A DNA stretch of 64,000 nt, from the NCBI RefSeq assembly GCF_041729615.1, contig NZ_CP154874.1, positions 1,245,001-1,309,000 of the forward strand, read 5' to 3'. A model generated the notes under the pieces. The model was not told the origin of the DNA. It ran no database searches and was given only the letters and a program-made list of their open reading frames with translations. The position numbers were made by a program, and so were the translations under genes. Below are positions 44,987 to 52,663 of the stretch, in pieces. Every line of letters begins with the position of its first letter. Within the stretch, counting starts at the first letter, position 1. The DNA is from Pseudomonas alcaligenes (lineage in GTDB: Bacteria; Pseudomonadota; Gammaproteobacteria; Pseudomonadales; Pseudomonadaceae).

Positions 44987-47900
44987 TCAGAGTTCCAGGA
45001 GTGAGCGGAATTTGCCGGGGTCGCGGGAGATGGCCACGAACAGAGCCTCCTGCCCCTGGCGAGAGTTGAAAGCCACGTCGGCGATCCGGCTGGGGTCGTC
45101 GACCAGGTAGAAGTTCTGGCTGTTCTGCAGAGTGGCGGACATACCGGCAGCCGGCTCGGCCAGGCGACCCCCCGACAGACCTAGCGCAGACATCGACGGC
45201 GCCGGAACACCAGCCAGGCCCCCGGTCGCGTGACGCGCCCAGCGCGACATGGCCCAGTCATCCAGGGCCGACATGCCGCGGGCGTTGAAGTCCTGCAGGA
45301 ACGGAAGCGCACCGTCTTGGGCGACCACGGCCGCGCGGGTGATGAACTCCGTGTCGCTCACCCAGATCGGGATGCTGTCAGAGGTGCCAGTACCTGGACC
45401 ACGCACCTGACCGCCGTCCGCAAAAAACATACTGGCCGCGCTGGCAATCAGCCCAAGCCACCCAGAACCGCCGCTGGAGCCGCCCGAGGAGGCCGCACTA
45501 CCGGCTGCACTGGAGATTGCGCTGGAGGTTGCCTGACCTGTGCTGGCAGCCGTGATGGCGGCTGCCATGGCCTGGGCCCCTTGCAGGCTTGCGGCGCTGA
45601 TCGCAGTTCCCATCGCCTGGGCGCCGCCTGCACTGGCGGCAGCAATGGCTGTGGCCTGAGCCCCATCGCCATTACCACCGCCGCCGAGCAAGCCAGCCAG
45701 GCCATCAGTTGCCTGAGCTGCCAGGCGTTGAGCGGCCAACTGCGCCATCGAGCTGGCGATGCTGTTGACGAAACTGGTAGCAGCCTCTTGCAGATCCATT
45801 GTGCCGGTTGCCAGACCTTCGAGCGCACCAGTCAGGCCAGTCTCGAATCCATTCTTCAGTGCATTGCCCAGCTCGTCGGCGGTGTAGCGGGTCTGCTCAA
45901 GCTGCGCCTGCAGGTCGCGAACGCGCTGGATCGCCGCCGGGTCTCCGGTGGCGGCGGCTAGCTGCTGCATCTGCGGCAACAGCTTTTCAACCTCGGCAGC
46001 GGTGGCGGCATGCAGGTCGACGATCTGCTGGCGGGCGCCGATCTCGCTGAGAAGGCCTGCCTGCTGCTGCGCCTGAATGCTGCTCTCCTGGCGGCCCTGC
46101 TCGGCGAAGATGCGGTCGACCTGGGCCTGCAGCTCGCCGAGCTGGGCCGATGCCTGCTCGACATTGATCAGGCTGTTCACCAGGTCAAGCCCGGCTTGGT
46201 CGCCACGCTCCTGCAGGCGCTGGATCAGCTCACCGTACTGCTGCTCGATCTGCAGGGCTGCAGCAGCAGCCTGCTGGCCCTGGCCTGACAGCAGCTGGGC
46301 CTGGATGGTCGCGAGCTGCTTGCCATCGGCGTCCGCCTGGCGCTTGCGCTCCTCCTGGTCGATCAGCGCCAGGGCGGCTGCGGCGCGCTCATGCAGGGCG
46401 CCCGTCAGGCCCTTCTCGGCCAGCTCGTACTGGCGCACCTCCTCGGCACTCTTGCCCAGGGTGGCCGCCTGGCGCTCCAGTTGAGAAACGTACTGCTCCT
46501 GGCGCTTCAGCTCCTGGTCAGTCTTCGCCTTCGGAGTGCGCACCTTCTTCTCGCGCTCGGCATAACGCGCCTCGATGGCGGCGATGTCCCTGGCGACCTG
46601 GTCTTCGCTGATCAGCGCGGAGTCCGGGTTGGCCGCGCGGATCTTCTCCACATTGGACCGGTACTCGGCGATCGCCTTTTCCTTCTGCTCGGCCTTTGTC
46701 AGCGACTGCTCGCGGATCTTCGCCAGCTCTTGCTGCGCGGCGATCGACTCCTCATTGATCTTGGCCACCTCGGCCGCCCAGGCGGCCTCCTGATCGCGCT
46801 GCTGGATCTGCAGGCGCAGCTTGTTCTCCTCGGCATCCAGTCCAGCAGCGACCTCGGGGTCGATGCTGTTGCCGAGACGATCGCCGCGTACGCCGAAGCG
46901 CGCCTCGTTGCGCCGGCGCAGTACTTCGGCGAGCTTGTCTTCCAGGGTCTCTTCGCGGCCCACATCGAGCATCGCGTCCCAGGCCTCGGCCGCGACGTTC
47001 TTGATGCCCTGCCAGGCGCTCTCGATCAGCCCCAGGTTGCCGGCGATCTCCTGGGCACGCTGTTGCATGGTGCCGGCCAGCGCATCCATCGCCATCTGCG
47101 CGGCGGCGGCCTGGTCGCCCTGAGCCTCCAGGGCGGCGATCTGCTCATACACCGCCGCAGTGAGGAAGTTGTACTGCTCGTTCAGCTCGGCGGCGGCCTG
47201 GGCAGGCTCGTCGGCCAGGCGCTTGAACTCGTCGACCGTCTCGCTCACAGCCCGGCCGATCGCGTTCTCCATCACCACAGCGGTGGTAGCGATCTGCTCG
47301 ATCTGCTCGGCGGTGAACTTGCCGGCCTTGGTCACCTCGGCCAGCGCGGCGGCGGCCTGGCGCTGGGTGCCGGAGATGCCGTCGATCCGGGAGGCCATGT
47401 TGGTCAGCTGGTCGGCGCTGGTACCGGCAGAGTTGCCGGTCATGATGATGGCCTTGTTGAACTCGTAGCCCTCTCGAGCCCCCTGCTGGTATGCCAGCAG
47501 CAAGCCGGCCCCCGCCGCCACGGCTGCACCGATGGCCAGTGCCAGCGGGTTCATGACGCTGACCAGCGCCCGGCCGGCATTGCCGATGCCGCCGAAGCTG
47601 TCGCGGATCTGGCCACCTTGCTGGATGGCCACCATCCACACCGGCATGCCGCTGGCGATGCTGGTGGTGACGTCGGTGATCTGCATAGGCAGCTGGGCCA
47701 TGGCCTGCTTGTACTGCCCAGCGGTGAGGCCGGCGACGCGCATGGTTTCGGTGCTGCCCGTCAGACGGTCGCGGCTCTCCTTGAGCTTGGCGTTGTAGAG
47801 GTCGAAGCCCTCGGCGTCGATCAGCCCCTGGCCGCGGACGGAGCGCAGGCGCTGCTCCATATCGTCCAGACGGTCCAGCTCGCGGATCACCGGATCGATC

Positions 47901-48199
47901 TGGCCCAGCAGCTCAGCCAGTTCGCGGGCCTGCTTTTCGGCCGCGCCGGCGCCCTTGTCCAGGCCGCCCGCGGCGCCCGCGGCGGCAGCGCCGAGCTGTT
48001 TAGCTGCAGCGGCCGCGGCCTGGCTCTCGCTGGCCAGCTGGTCGGCGGCTTGAGTGGTGTTCTGCAGCTGGCTGCTGGCCTGCTGGGAGGCTTCGCCAAC
48101 ATCGCGCACGGTCTGTTCGAGCGCCTGCAGGGCCTGCTGGCCCTGATCCAGGTCAGCCTTCAGGCGCAGTGCAAGTTCGAGATCGGAGCGATTGGCCAT
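44987..48199 (-). CDS. Tail length tape measure protein
   Basis: A 1070-residue protein with long coiled coils (residues ~1-130, ~440-800), a lambda-type tape-measure segment (LTAGQYKQAMAQLPMQITDV, IQQGGQIRDSFGGIGNAGRAL), a hydrophobic stretch near residues 220-245 and another near 900-940. The typical C-terminal motif is VSDTEFITRAAVVAQDGALPFLQDFN. With about 1.5 A per residue the tail would be near 160 nm, fitting a siphovirus. It is preceded by the repeated phage element 60 bp upstream. Confidence 0.93.
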   Translation of the reverse strand: MANRSDLELALRLKADLDQGQQALQALEQTVRDVGEASQQASSQLQNTTQAADQLASESQAAAAAAKQLGAAAAGAAGGLDKGAGAAEKQARELAELLGQIDPVIRELDRLDDMEQRLRSVRGQGLIDAEGFDLYNAKLKESRDRLTGSTETMRVAGLTAGQYKQAMAQLPMQITDVTTSIASGMPVWMVAIQQGGQIRDSFGGIGNAGRALVSVMNPLALAIGAAVAAGAGLLLAYQQGAREGYEFNKAIIMTGNSAGTSADQLTNMASRIDGISGTQRQAAAALAEVTKAGKFTAEQIEQIATTAVVMENAIGRAVSETVDEFKRLADEPAQAAAELNEQYNFLTAAVYEQIAALEAQGDQAAAAQMAMDALAGTMQQRAQEIAGNLGLIESAWQGIKNVAAEAWDAMLDVGREETLEDKLAEVLRRRNEARFGVRGDRLGNSIDPEVAAGLDAEENKLRLQIQQRDQEAAWAAEVAKINEESIAAQQELAKIREQSLTKAEQKEKAIAEYRSNVEKIRAANPDSALISEDQVARDIAAIEARYAEREKKVRTPKAKTDQELKRQEQYVSQLERQAATLGKSAEEVRQYELAEKGLTGALHERAAAALALIDQEERKRQADADGKQLATIQAQLLSGQGQQAAAAALQIEQQYGELIQRLQERGDQAGLDLVNSLINVEQASAQLGELQAQVDRIFAEQGRQESSIQAQQQAGLLSEIGARQQIVDLHAATAAEVEKLLPQMQQLAAATGDPAAIQRVRDLQAQLEQTRYTADELGNALKNGFETGLTGALEGLATGTMDLQEAATSFVNSIASSMAQLAAQRLAAQATDGLAGLLGGGGNGDGAQATAIAAASAGGAQAMGTAISAASLQGAQAMAAAITAASTGQATSSAISSAAGSAASSGGSSGGSGWLGLIASAASMFFADGGQVRGPGTGTSDSIPIWVSDTEFITRAAVVAQDGALPFLQDFNARGMSALDDWAMSRWARHATGGLAGVPAPSMSALGLSGGRLAEPAAGMSATLQNSQNFYLVDDPSRIADVAFNSRQGQEALFVAISRDPGKFRSLLEL

Positions 48200-48259
48200 G
48201 GCGGGCAGGGATCATTGCTTGAGGGAGCCCTGATCCTCGCGCGCGCGCGGAGGTAGTTC

Positions 48260-48279
48260 TTTTTGGCTGGCGAAAAATC
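48260..48279 (-). promoter_or_regulatory. Phage element copy A: GATTTTTCGCCAGCCAAAAA
   Basis: First of three near-identical 20-bp elements in the prophage. It lies between dam and the tape-measure gene, 60 bp before the latter's start. T5 and A5 arms flank a GC-rich core, resembling Mor/C-type binding sites in architecture. Confidence 0.65.
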
Positions 48280-48280
48280 G

Positions 48281-49075
48281 CTAGAACAGGCCCGCCGGCT
48301 CAGCCTGGATATCCCAGCTGAAGATCAACACCTCACGCGCCTCGGAGCCCTTGCCGCCACCTACGGTGTAGGTGATGTCGGTGCTCTCGATTTGGTACCG
48401 ACCGAACACCCGGCGGATATCGGGGTGGTCGTTCAGGCTGACGATGGCCTTGCCCTTGATCTGCCCCAACACCTCGGCCATCTCCTCGTACTGCTCGAAG
48501 CCGAACGGCACGCCGTAGCCCTCGGTTTGCCAGTATGGCGGGTCGCAGTAGAACAGTGTGTGCGGCCGGTCGTAGCGGCGGAAGCAGTCCTGCCAGGGCA
48601 GGTGCTCGATGTAGGTGTTACTCAGCCGTAGGTGCGCCGCCGACAGGCTCTCCTCGATGCGCAGCAGGTTCAGCCCAGGCGGCTGGGTGGTGGCGGTGCC
48701 GTAGCTCTGCCCATCTACTCGCCCGCCGAAGGCCGACTGCTGCAGGTAGTAGAACCTGGCCGCACGCTGGATATCGGTCAACGTCTCCGGCCGGGTCTCC
48801 TGTAGCCACTTGAAGACCTGGCGGCTGCTCAGCGCCCACTTGAACTGGCGGACGAACTCCTCTAGGTGGTGCTGGACGACCCGGTACAGGTTGACCAGGT
48901 CGCCGTTCACGTCGTTCAGCACCTCCACCTCGGCCGGTACCGGCCGGAGGAAGTACAGCGCAGCGCCGCCGGCGAACGGCTCGACGTAGCAGGAGTGACG
49001 GGGAAACAGCGGGAAGATGCGATCGGCGAGCCGTCGCTTGCCCCCTATCCAGGGGATGATGGGTTGGGCCTGCAT
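48281..49075 (-). CDS. dam: Phage DNA adenine methyltransferase (Dam-type)
   Basis: A 264-residue alpha-class N6-adenine methylase. Motif I-like EPFAGGAALYF (residues 32-42) binds SAM, the catalytic motif is DPPY (178-181), and an N-terminal PWIGGKRRLADRI segment is typical of the D12 class (MethyltransfD12). It likely methylates GATC or a related site to shield phage DNA from restriction or to time gene expression. The start at 49075 has GGAGG upstream and lies inside the com-like gene (31-bp overlap), suggesting translational control by Com. Confidence 0.9.
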   Translation of the reverse strand: MQAQPIIPWIGGKRRLADRIFPLFPRHSCYVEPFAGGAALYFLRPVPAEVEVLNDVNGDLVNLYRVVQHHLEEFVRQFKWALSSRQVFKWLQETRPETLTDIQRAARFYYLQQSAFGGRVDGQSYGTATTQPPGLNLLRIEESLSAAHLRLSNTYIEHLPWQDCFRRYDRPHTLFYCDPPYWQTEGYGVPFGFEQYEEMAEVLGQIKGKAIVSLNDHPDIRRVFGRYQIESTDITYTVGGGKGSEAREVLIFSWDIQAEPAGLF

Positions 49076-49230
49076 GGTGCCTCCGTGCGTGCGCTCGATG
49101 GCGCGTCGGGGAGGCTCTCGGCCTTCAGGTGATTCAAGGTCCGGCAGCGCGGGCACTTGATCTGTAGAGCATCGAACCGGCCGACTCGGGCCAACAAGCG
49201 GTCACAGCCGCCGCAACGAATATCTTTCAT
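49045..49230 (-). CDS. com: Com-like translational activator zinc finger
   Basis: A 61-residue protein beginning MKDIRCGGCDRLLARVG and with CPRC further on. Cysteines at 6, 9, 26 and 29 match those of phage Mu Com, the zinc-finger RNA-binding protein that opens the mom ribosome site. Here the overlapping downstream gene is a Dam-type methylase, not mom. Start at 49230 is a weak site (GAGG abuts the ATG). The C-terminal part overlaps the methylase start. Function by Mu analogy, not shown. Confidence 0.85.
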   Translation of the reverse strand: MKDIRCGGCDRLLARVGRFDALQIKCPRCRTLNHLKAESLPDAPSSARTEAPCRPNPSSPG

Positions 49231-49267
49231 CCTCGGCAACACCCTTACCAATTTGCTAGGCTCGCCG

Positions 49268-49283
49268 CGCTCACGCGTGAGCG
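49268..49283. promoter_or_regulatory. 16-bp perfect palindrome upstream of com
   Basis: CGCTCACGCGTGAGCG lies 37 bp upstream of the com start. Candidate operator or, in RNA, a hairpin in the com leader. Confidence 0.5.
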
Positions 49284-49324
49284 GAGGGCCTAGGCTGGCT
49301 GGCACTGGTGTTGCCGGTTCGGCG

Positions 49325-49356
49325 CCCGGTCCTGGTGCTCCAACACCAGGGCCGGG
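49325..49356 (-). repeat. 13-bp hairpin in the com leader
   Basis: CCCGGTCCTGGTG (49325-49337) pairs with CACCAGGGCCGGG (49344-49356) with one mismatch and a 6-nt loop. It lies between the 59-residue gene and com. It may end the preceding tail operon transcript or shape the com leader; no T run follows on the minus strand. Confidence 0.6.
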
Positions 49357-49376
49357 AGCCCTCTTTCTTTCCTCGA

Positions 49377-49556
49377 TCAGTGTCCCTGTTCGGAGCCCTG
49401 ATCTTCACTCTGCAGCTGTTCGATGGCCTCGCGGCAGTCGCCGGCCACCTCGCGTTGCAGCGCGGCCTGCTCGGCATGGCCGGCCTGCTCGCTGTAGGGC
49501 AGGTTGTGCTCTGCGATATCGGCGGCGATCCCGAGTTGCGCAATGGCATGGTTCAT
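49377..49556 (-). CDS. Small phage protein (59 aa), between chaperones and com
   Basis: A 59-residue acidic, helical protein (MNHAIAQLGIAADIAEHN, ending QSEDQGSEQGH). GAGGAAAG lies 5-6 nt before the ATG, a strong ribosome site, and the gene fills an otherwise empty 190-bp gap between the tail chaperone stop and com. Histidine-, glutamate- and glutamine-rich composition gives no family hint. I call it a real gene from ribosome site and fit; function unknown. Confidence 0.65.
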   Translation of the reverse strand: MNHAIAQLGIAADIAEHNLPYSEQAGHAEQAALQREVAGDCREAIEQLQSEDQGSEQGH

Positions 49557-49569
49557 GGTGCTTTCCTCT

Positions 49570-49911
49570 TCATGGCTTTAGCAGGGCCTTCAGGTGCTGC
49601 TCGGCATCCTTGCCACCGGCGAACGCCAGGTTGATATCAGTCATCCGCTCGGCCCGCTCGCGCCGCTGGCGGCGCAGTTCGGCCTCGTAGTACAGCAGGA
49701 TCTGCCGCTGGGTCATTCGGCCGATGTCGACGGGCTTTCCGTATCCGGCGGTGACAAGGGTGGCGTAGACGTCCGACCAGCGCGCACCGCTGCTTCGGCC
49801 TTTTCGGCCACCACCCGGTTGAGCACGCTGCGCACATAGAAAGGGCCGTTTGCGCCCCACCACATCATCAGCAAGAGGTGGCCGTCGTACTGGTTGAGGC
49901 CAGCGACCCAC
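49570..49911 (-). CDS. Tail assembly chaperone C-terminal extension (GT, probable -1 frameshift)
   Basis: Open frame -1 relative to the chaperone at 49713-50201. Its useful part, from about RWSDVYATLVTAGYGKPVDIGRM to KDAEQHLKALLKP, lacks its own ribosome site. It continues the chaperone in the classical G/GT arrangement: a long form made by frameshift binds the tape measure while G binds the tube. The coordinates mark the open frame, not a start. Likely slip zone is CGAAAAG at 49800-49806; other positions within the 199-bp overlap remain possible. Confidence 0.65.
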   Translation of the reverse strand: MGRWPQPVRRPPLADDVVGRKRPFLCAQRAQPGGGRKGRSSGARWSDVYATLVTAGYGKPVDIGRMTQRQILLYYEAELRRQRRERAERMTDINLAFAGGKDAEQHLKALLKP

Positions 49912-50201
49912 TCCGGCTCGACATCGGCGGCGGTCGCCACCAGCTCCTGGATGAGCTGGTGATGCTGCCCCAGCATGACCAGGATCTGCTCGAGCGCCGG
50001 CACACCACCGCCGGATATCTGCGCGTACAGGTCATCGAGCAGCGGCTGCACCTTCGGGCGCAGTCCCAGGCCTTCGATGAAGCCGTACTCGCGCACCACC
50101 AGCTCGCGCCCGGCGATGGTCGCCGAGCGCTCGGGGTGAAGCACCTGCAGATCATCCGCACCAGGTGCTGCTGCCGAGGGTTTCACAACCTTTTCGGCCA
50201 T
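49713..50201 (-). CDS. Tail assembly chaperone (G)
   Basis: A 162-residue protein starting MAEKVVKPSAAAPGADDLQVLHPE. It lies directly behind the tail tube and before the tape measure, the classical place for tail assembly chaperones. The body (ATIAGRELVVREYGFIEGLGLRPKVQPLLDDLYAQ, then DGHLLLMMWWGANGPFYVRSVLN) resembles the DUF6631-like chaperones of Mu-like siphophages. Its C-terminal part overlaps the -1 frame that carries the GT extension. It starts 2 bp after the tail tube stop. Confidence 0.82.
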   Translation of the reverse strand: MAEKVVKPSAAAPGADDLQVLHPERSATIAGRELVVREYGFIEGLGLRPKVQPLLDDLYAQISGGGVPALEQILVMLGQHHQLIQELVATAADVEPEWVAGLNQYDGHLLLMMWWGANGPFYVRSVLNRVVAEKAEAAVRAGRTSTPPLSPPDTESPSTSAE

Positions 50202-50203
50202 GG

Positions 50204-50953
50204 TTAGGCGACCTTCTGGTCGATCCGGCCGAAGCCGCCCAGGTTGGCGTCGGCCGCGTTCACCACGTCGTACAGCACGCTGCCGGACAGCTGGAAGCTG
50301 CCATACTCGTCGTGGATCAGGCCGAGGTCGCTCACCGGGTCGAACTTGCAGCGGTACAGGGTGACGATCACCGGCTCGTTGGTCTCGGTGTTGATACCGT
50401 CGAGCAGGATGTAACGCTCCGGCGGCGCAGCAGTGAACATGGTGAAGCTCGTCCGAGCAGCGTAGGTGTACGCGGCCTTGAACGGCTGTACCAGGGCGCC
50501 GAGGTTGAGCAGCTTGATCAGGCCGGCGTTCGCCGACTCCAGGCTGTAGTTGGCCGGAGGCAGGGTGGCTGGGGTGCCGGCACTGTCGGTGATGGCCAGG
50601 GCCGAGACGAACGGGTGGTCCAGCTTCACTTGGTCACCAACGGCCAGCCCCGTCGGGAAAGTTTCACCGGTCACGCTGCCGCCGACCACAGGCAGCTCCG
50701 AGGCCCAGATCGCCAGGGCGATGTTCTGCGGCAACCACTCGTCGAAGGTCATGTTCAGGGTGGCGGTCTTGCCACGCTGCAGGCGGCCGTACTGCAGGCG
50801 GTTGCCACTGAAGGACTCGGTCTTGTTGGTGCTTTCGGTGGCCAGTTGCAGGTTCATGGCCGGCACGTTGCCAGCCCAGACCGGCTTGGACAGCTTGCCG
50901 TTGGAAAGACGCTCGCCCGCGAAAACTTTGCCCTGGAAGGAAAAGAGGCTCAT
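50204..50953 (-). CDS. Major tail tube protein
   Basis: A 249-residue beta-rich protein (FSFQGKVFAGERLSNGKLSKPVW, FDEWLPQNIALAIWAS, YTYAARTSFTMF, GSFQLSGSVLYD) with the start and core of siphovirus tail tube proteins seen in Mu-like Pseudomonas phages. It polymerises around the tape measure. Located between the gp37-like completion protein and the chaperones. It is expected to be abundant. Confidence 0.85.
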   Translation of the reverse strand: MSLFSFQGKVFAGERLSNGKLSKPVWAGNVPAMNLQLATESTNKTESFSGNRLQYGRLQRGKTATLNMTFDEWLPQNIALAIWASELPVVGGSVTGETFPTGLAVGDQVKLDHPFVSALAITDSAGTPATLPPANYSLESANAGLIKLLNLGALVQPFKAAYTYAARTSFTMFTAAPPERYILLDGINTETNEPVIVTLYRCKFDPVSDLGLIHDEYGSFQLSGSVLYDVVNAADANLGGFGRIDQKVA

Positions 50954-50963
50954 CGGTCATTCC

Positions 50964-51137
50964 TCACTTTGCGGCCGGGGCCGAGATGATTTCGTTGGCG
51001 ATCAGCCAGGCCTTGTCGGCCTCGTTGACCTCGATCTTGTCGTCCTTCTTGAAGGGCTTCCCGCCATGGGTGTGGTCCTTCAGGAGGGTTACTTTCTCCA
51101 ACTTCTGCTGTTCGGCCTGGGCCTCGGTCTTACTCAT
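50964..51137 (-). CDS. Small phage protein (DUF7210-like)
   Basis: A 57-residue protein: MSKTEAQAEQQKLEKVTL, a KKDDKIEVNEADKAWLI segment and a hydrophobic end. Proteins of this kind sit just before the tail tube gene in Mu-like phages and may be an assembly factor or connector. ATGA overlap (4 bp) with the upstream completion gene. Confidence 0.75.
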   Translation of the reverse strand: MSKTEAQAEQQKLEKVTLLKDHTHGGKPFKKDDKIEVNEADKAWLIANEIISAPAAK

Positions 51138-51574
51138 GGGGTCACACCTATGAAGTGTTGGGTTTGGAAAACGTCGGCCCAGAGCAGCATGCTGTCGTTG
51201 AAATCCAGCACATCGCCCTGGAGCCACCAGCAGGGGCGGCCGCCGTTCACCGGCGGGGTCCATCCCATGATTGCGGCGCGAGCCTGACCGATCAGCGGGC
51301 TGATCTCCTCCATCGATTCAGCCCCGGTGAGGTCGCGGTAATTCTGTACGGCGATCACCACACCGAAGGTCGCCACGGCGCGTTGCCGGCCAGTTCGGGC
51401 GCCTTCGCTGTCGCCCCGCTCGTTGGCCAGCAGTACATAGGCACTGGATGGCCGAAACTCGGTGAAGCTCTTGATCCGGGAGTACTCCGCAGCGCCCTGG
51501 ACCACCTGGAGGTCTGCCACCAGCTCCTGCAGGCGAGCGATCACAGTGCTGACCGGGAACGGCGCCGAACTCAT
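51134..51574 (-). CDS. Tail terminator/completion protein (Mu gp37, DUF1834-like)
   Basis: A 146-residue protein with N-terminal helix (STVIARLQELVADLQVVQGA) and a strand pattern ending FQTQHFIGVTP. It follows the gp36 homologue as in Mu and probably caps the tail tube before head joining. Start overlaps the previous gene (ATGA). Confidence 0.8.
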   Translation of the reverse strand: MSSAPFPVSTVIARLQELVADLQVVQGAAEYSRIKSFTEFRPSSAYVLLANERGDSEGARTGRQRAVATFGVVIAVQNYRDLTGAESMEEISPLIGQARAAIMGWTPPVNGGRPCWWLQGDVLDFNDSMLLWADVFQTQHFIGVTP

Positions 51575-52089
51575 CGAAAGCCCCTCAGTTGCTCGCGGCT
51601 GAACACGTTGTCGTCGGCCTCGAAGCGCACGTCGATGGCGCTCGGACTGGCCGTTACCGGGTCGTTGGCGCCCAGGGAGAACTGGCCCGCGGCGATCTGC
51701 TGCAGAAACTTCAGCGCATCGCGGTACGCACGCACGATCGGATCGCTGTCTTCCTTGCCGCCCCGGTCCTTATGAAGCAAGTACCGGGCGATATCGCGCA
51801 CCCAGCCGGTCACCAGTTCGGGTACCGGGCTCAGCGGCAGGCTGTGGCCACGCTTGCCCAGGTAACCGTCGACCAGGCTTTCAGCCTGGGCAACGGCATC
51901 TTCGATTCGGCGCAGTGCATCATCCGCCTCCGCCTGCTGCTCGGCTGTCCAGGTGCTGCGGTCGCCACCGCGCAGGGTGGCCTCCATCAGCTCCCAGGCA
52001 ACCGGGCGCAAGTGGCTCGCAGTGGCCACCTGGGATAGCTCGCGCGCCCCAGGACGTTCGGCCAGTGCAGCGGCGGTGATGTACTGCAT
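51571..52089 (-). CDS. Mu gp36-like head-tail connector (DUF1320)
   Basis: A 172-residue DUF1320 protein beginning MQYITAAALAERPGARELSQ and with VAQAESLVDGYLGKRG and VRDIARYLLHKDRGG, which match the family. It acts at the head-tail joint (gp36 in Mu). Overlaps gp37 homologue by 4 bp and follows the gp35 homologue by 3 bp. Confidence 0.9.
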   Translation of the reverse strand: MQYITAAALAERPGARELSQVATASHLRPVAWELMEATLRGGDRSTWTAEQQAEADDALRRIEDAVAQAESLVDGYLGKRGHSLPLSPVPELVTGWVRDIARYLLHKDRGGKEDSDPIVRAYRDALKFLQQIAAGQFSLGANDPVTASPSAIDVRFEADDNVFSREQLRGFR

Positions 52090-52092
52090 GGG

Positions 52093-52650
52093 TTACTCCA
52101 CCATGCCCGAGAACACGCCGCGCTCGACCTTGAGGTTCGGCTCGCTCTCCAGTATCTCGACCTGCTCCGGCGTCAGCGCCGACAAGGCAATGCCGAAGCC
52201 CTCGCGGGTGAAGCGATAGCCGAGCCGACGAAAACCCTGCTCGGGGATGGCCACGACCCACAGGCCTTCGACCTCGCCGTCGTCTTCGAGCTCAGCCTGG
52301 GCAGCCGCCAGCGGGTCTGCACCGGGCGACACGCCGTCCGGGTACGGCAAAGGCTCAGTCGGCGCCGGAGCCTCGGCACCGGCCGCAGGCTCAGCTGTAT
52401 TTAGGAGGGCATCCTGCCCGGCAGTACCCCCGGCACCATCAACGGCCGGGGCGGCGCCCGAGGGCGCCTCGCTCGCGGTGGGTTGCTCGGTGGAGACGCC
52501 GGCCGCAGCCGCCGCTCCAGTGGTGTCGGTCGGCGCCTGAGCGTCGACGTGGGTAGTGCCCGCCGGCAGAGTCTCCTGCTGTTCGGCGGGGGCAGTGGGT
52601 GCCGGTGCGGCTCCCGTGCCTGCCTTCTGTTTTGCGCCGCGCTTAGCCAT
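52093..52650 (-). CDS. Mu gp35/FluMu-like protein (HI1506-related)
   Basis: A 185-residue protein in two parts. Residues 1-125 are a low-complexity Ala/Pro/Thr region (about half Ala and Pro). The C-terminal ~55 residues (GFRRLGYRFTREGFGIALSALTPEQVEILESEP) form the FluMu/gp35 domain. The long N-terminal extension is unusual against the short homologues and may be a flexible virion tether. Sits between capsid and gp36. Confidence 0.78.
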   Translation of the reverse strand: MAKRGAKQKAGTGAAPAPTAPAEQQETLPAGTTHVDAQAPTDTTGAAAAAGVSTEQPTASEAPSGAAPAVDGAGGTAGQDALLNTAEPAAGAEAPAPTEPLPYPDGVSPGADPLAAAQAELEDDGEVEGLWVVAIPEQGFRRLGYRFTREGFGIALSALTPEQVEILESEPNLKVERGVFSGMVE

Positions 52651-52663
52651 GGCTTACCTCCGA

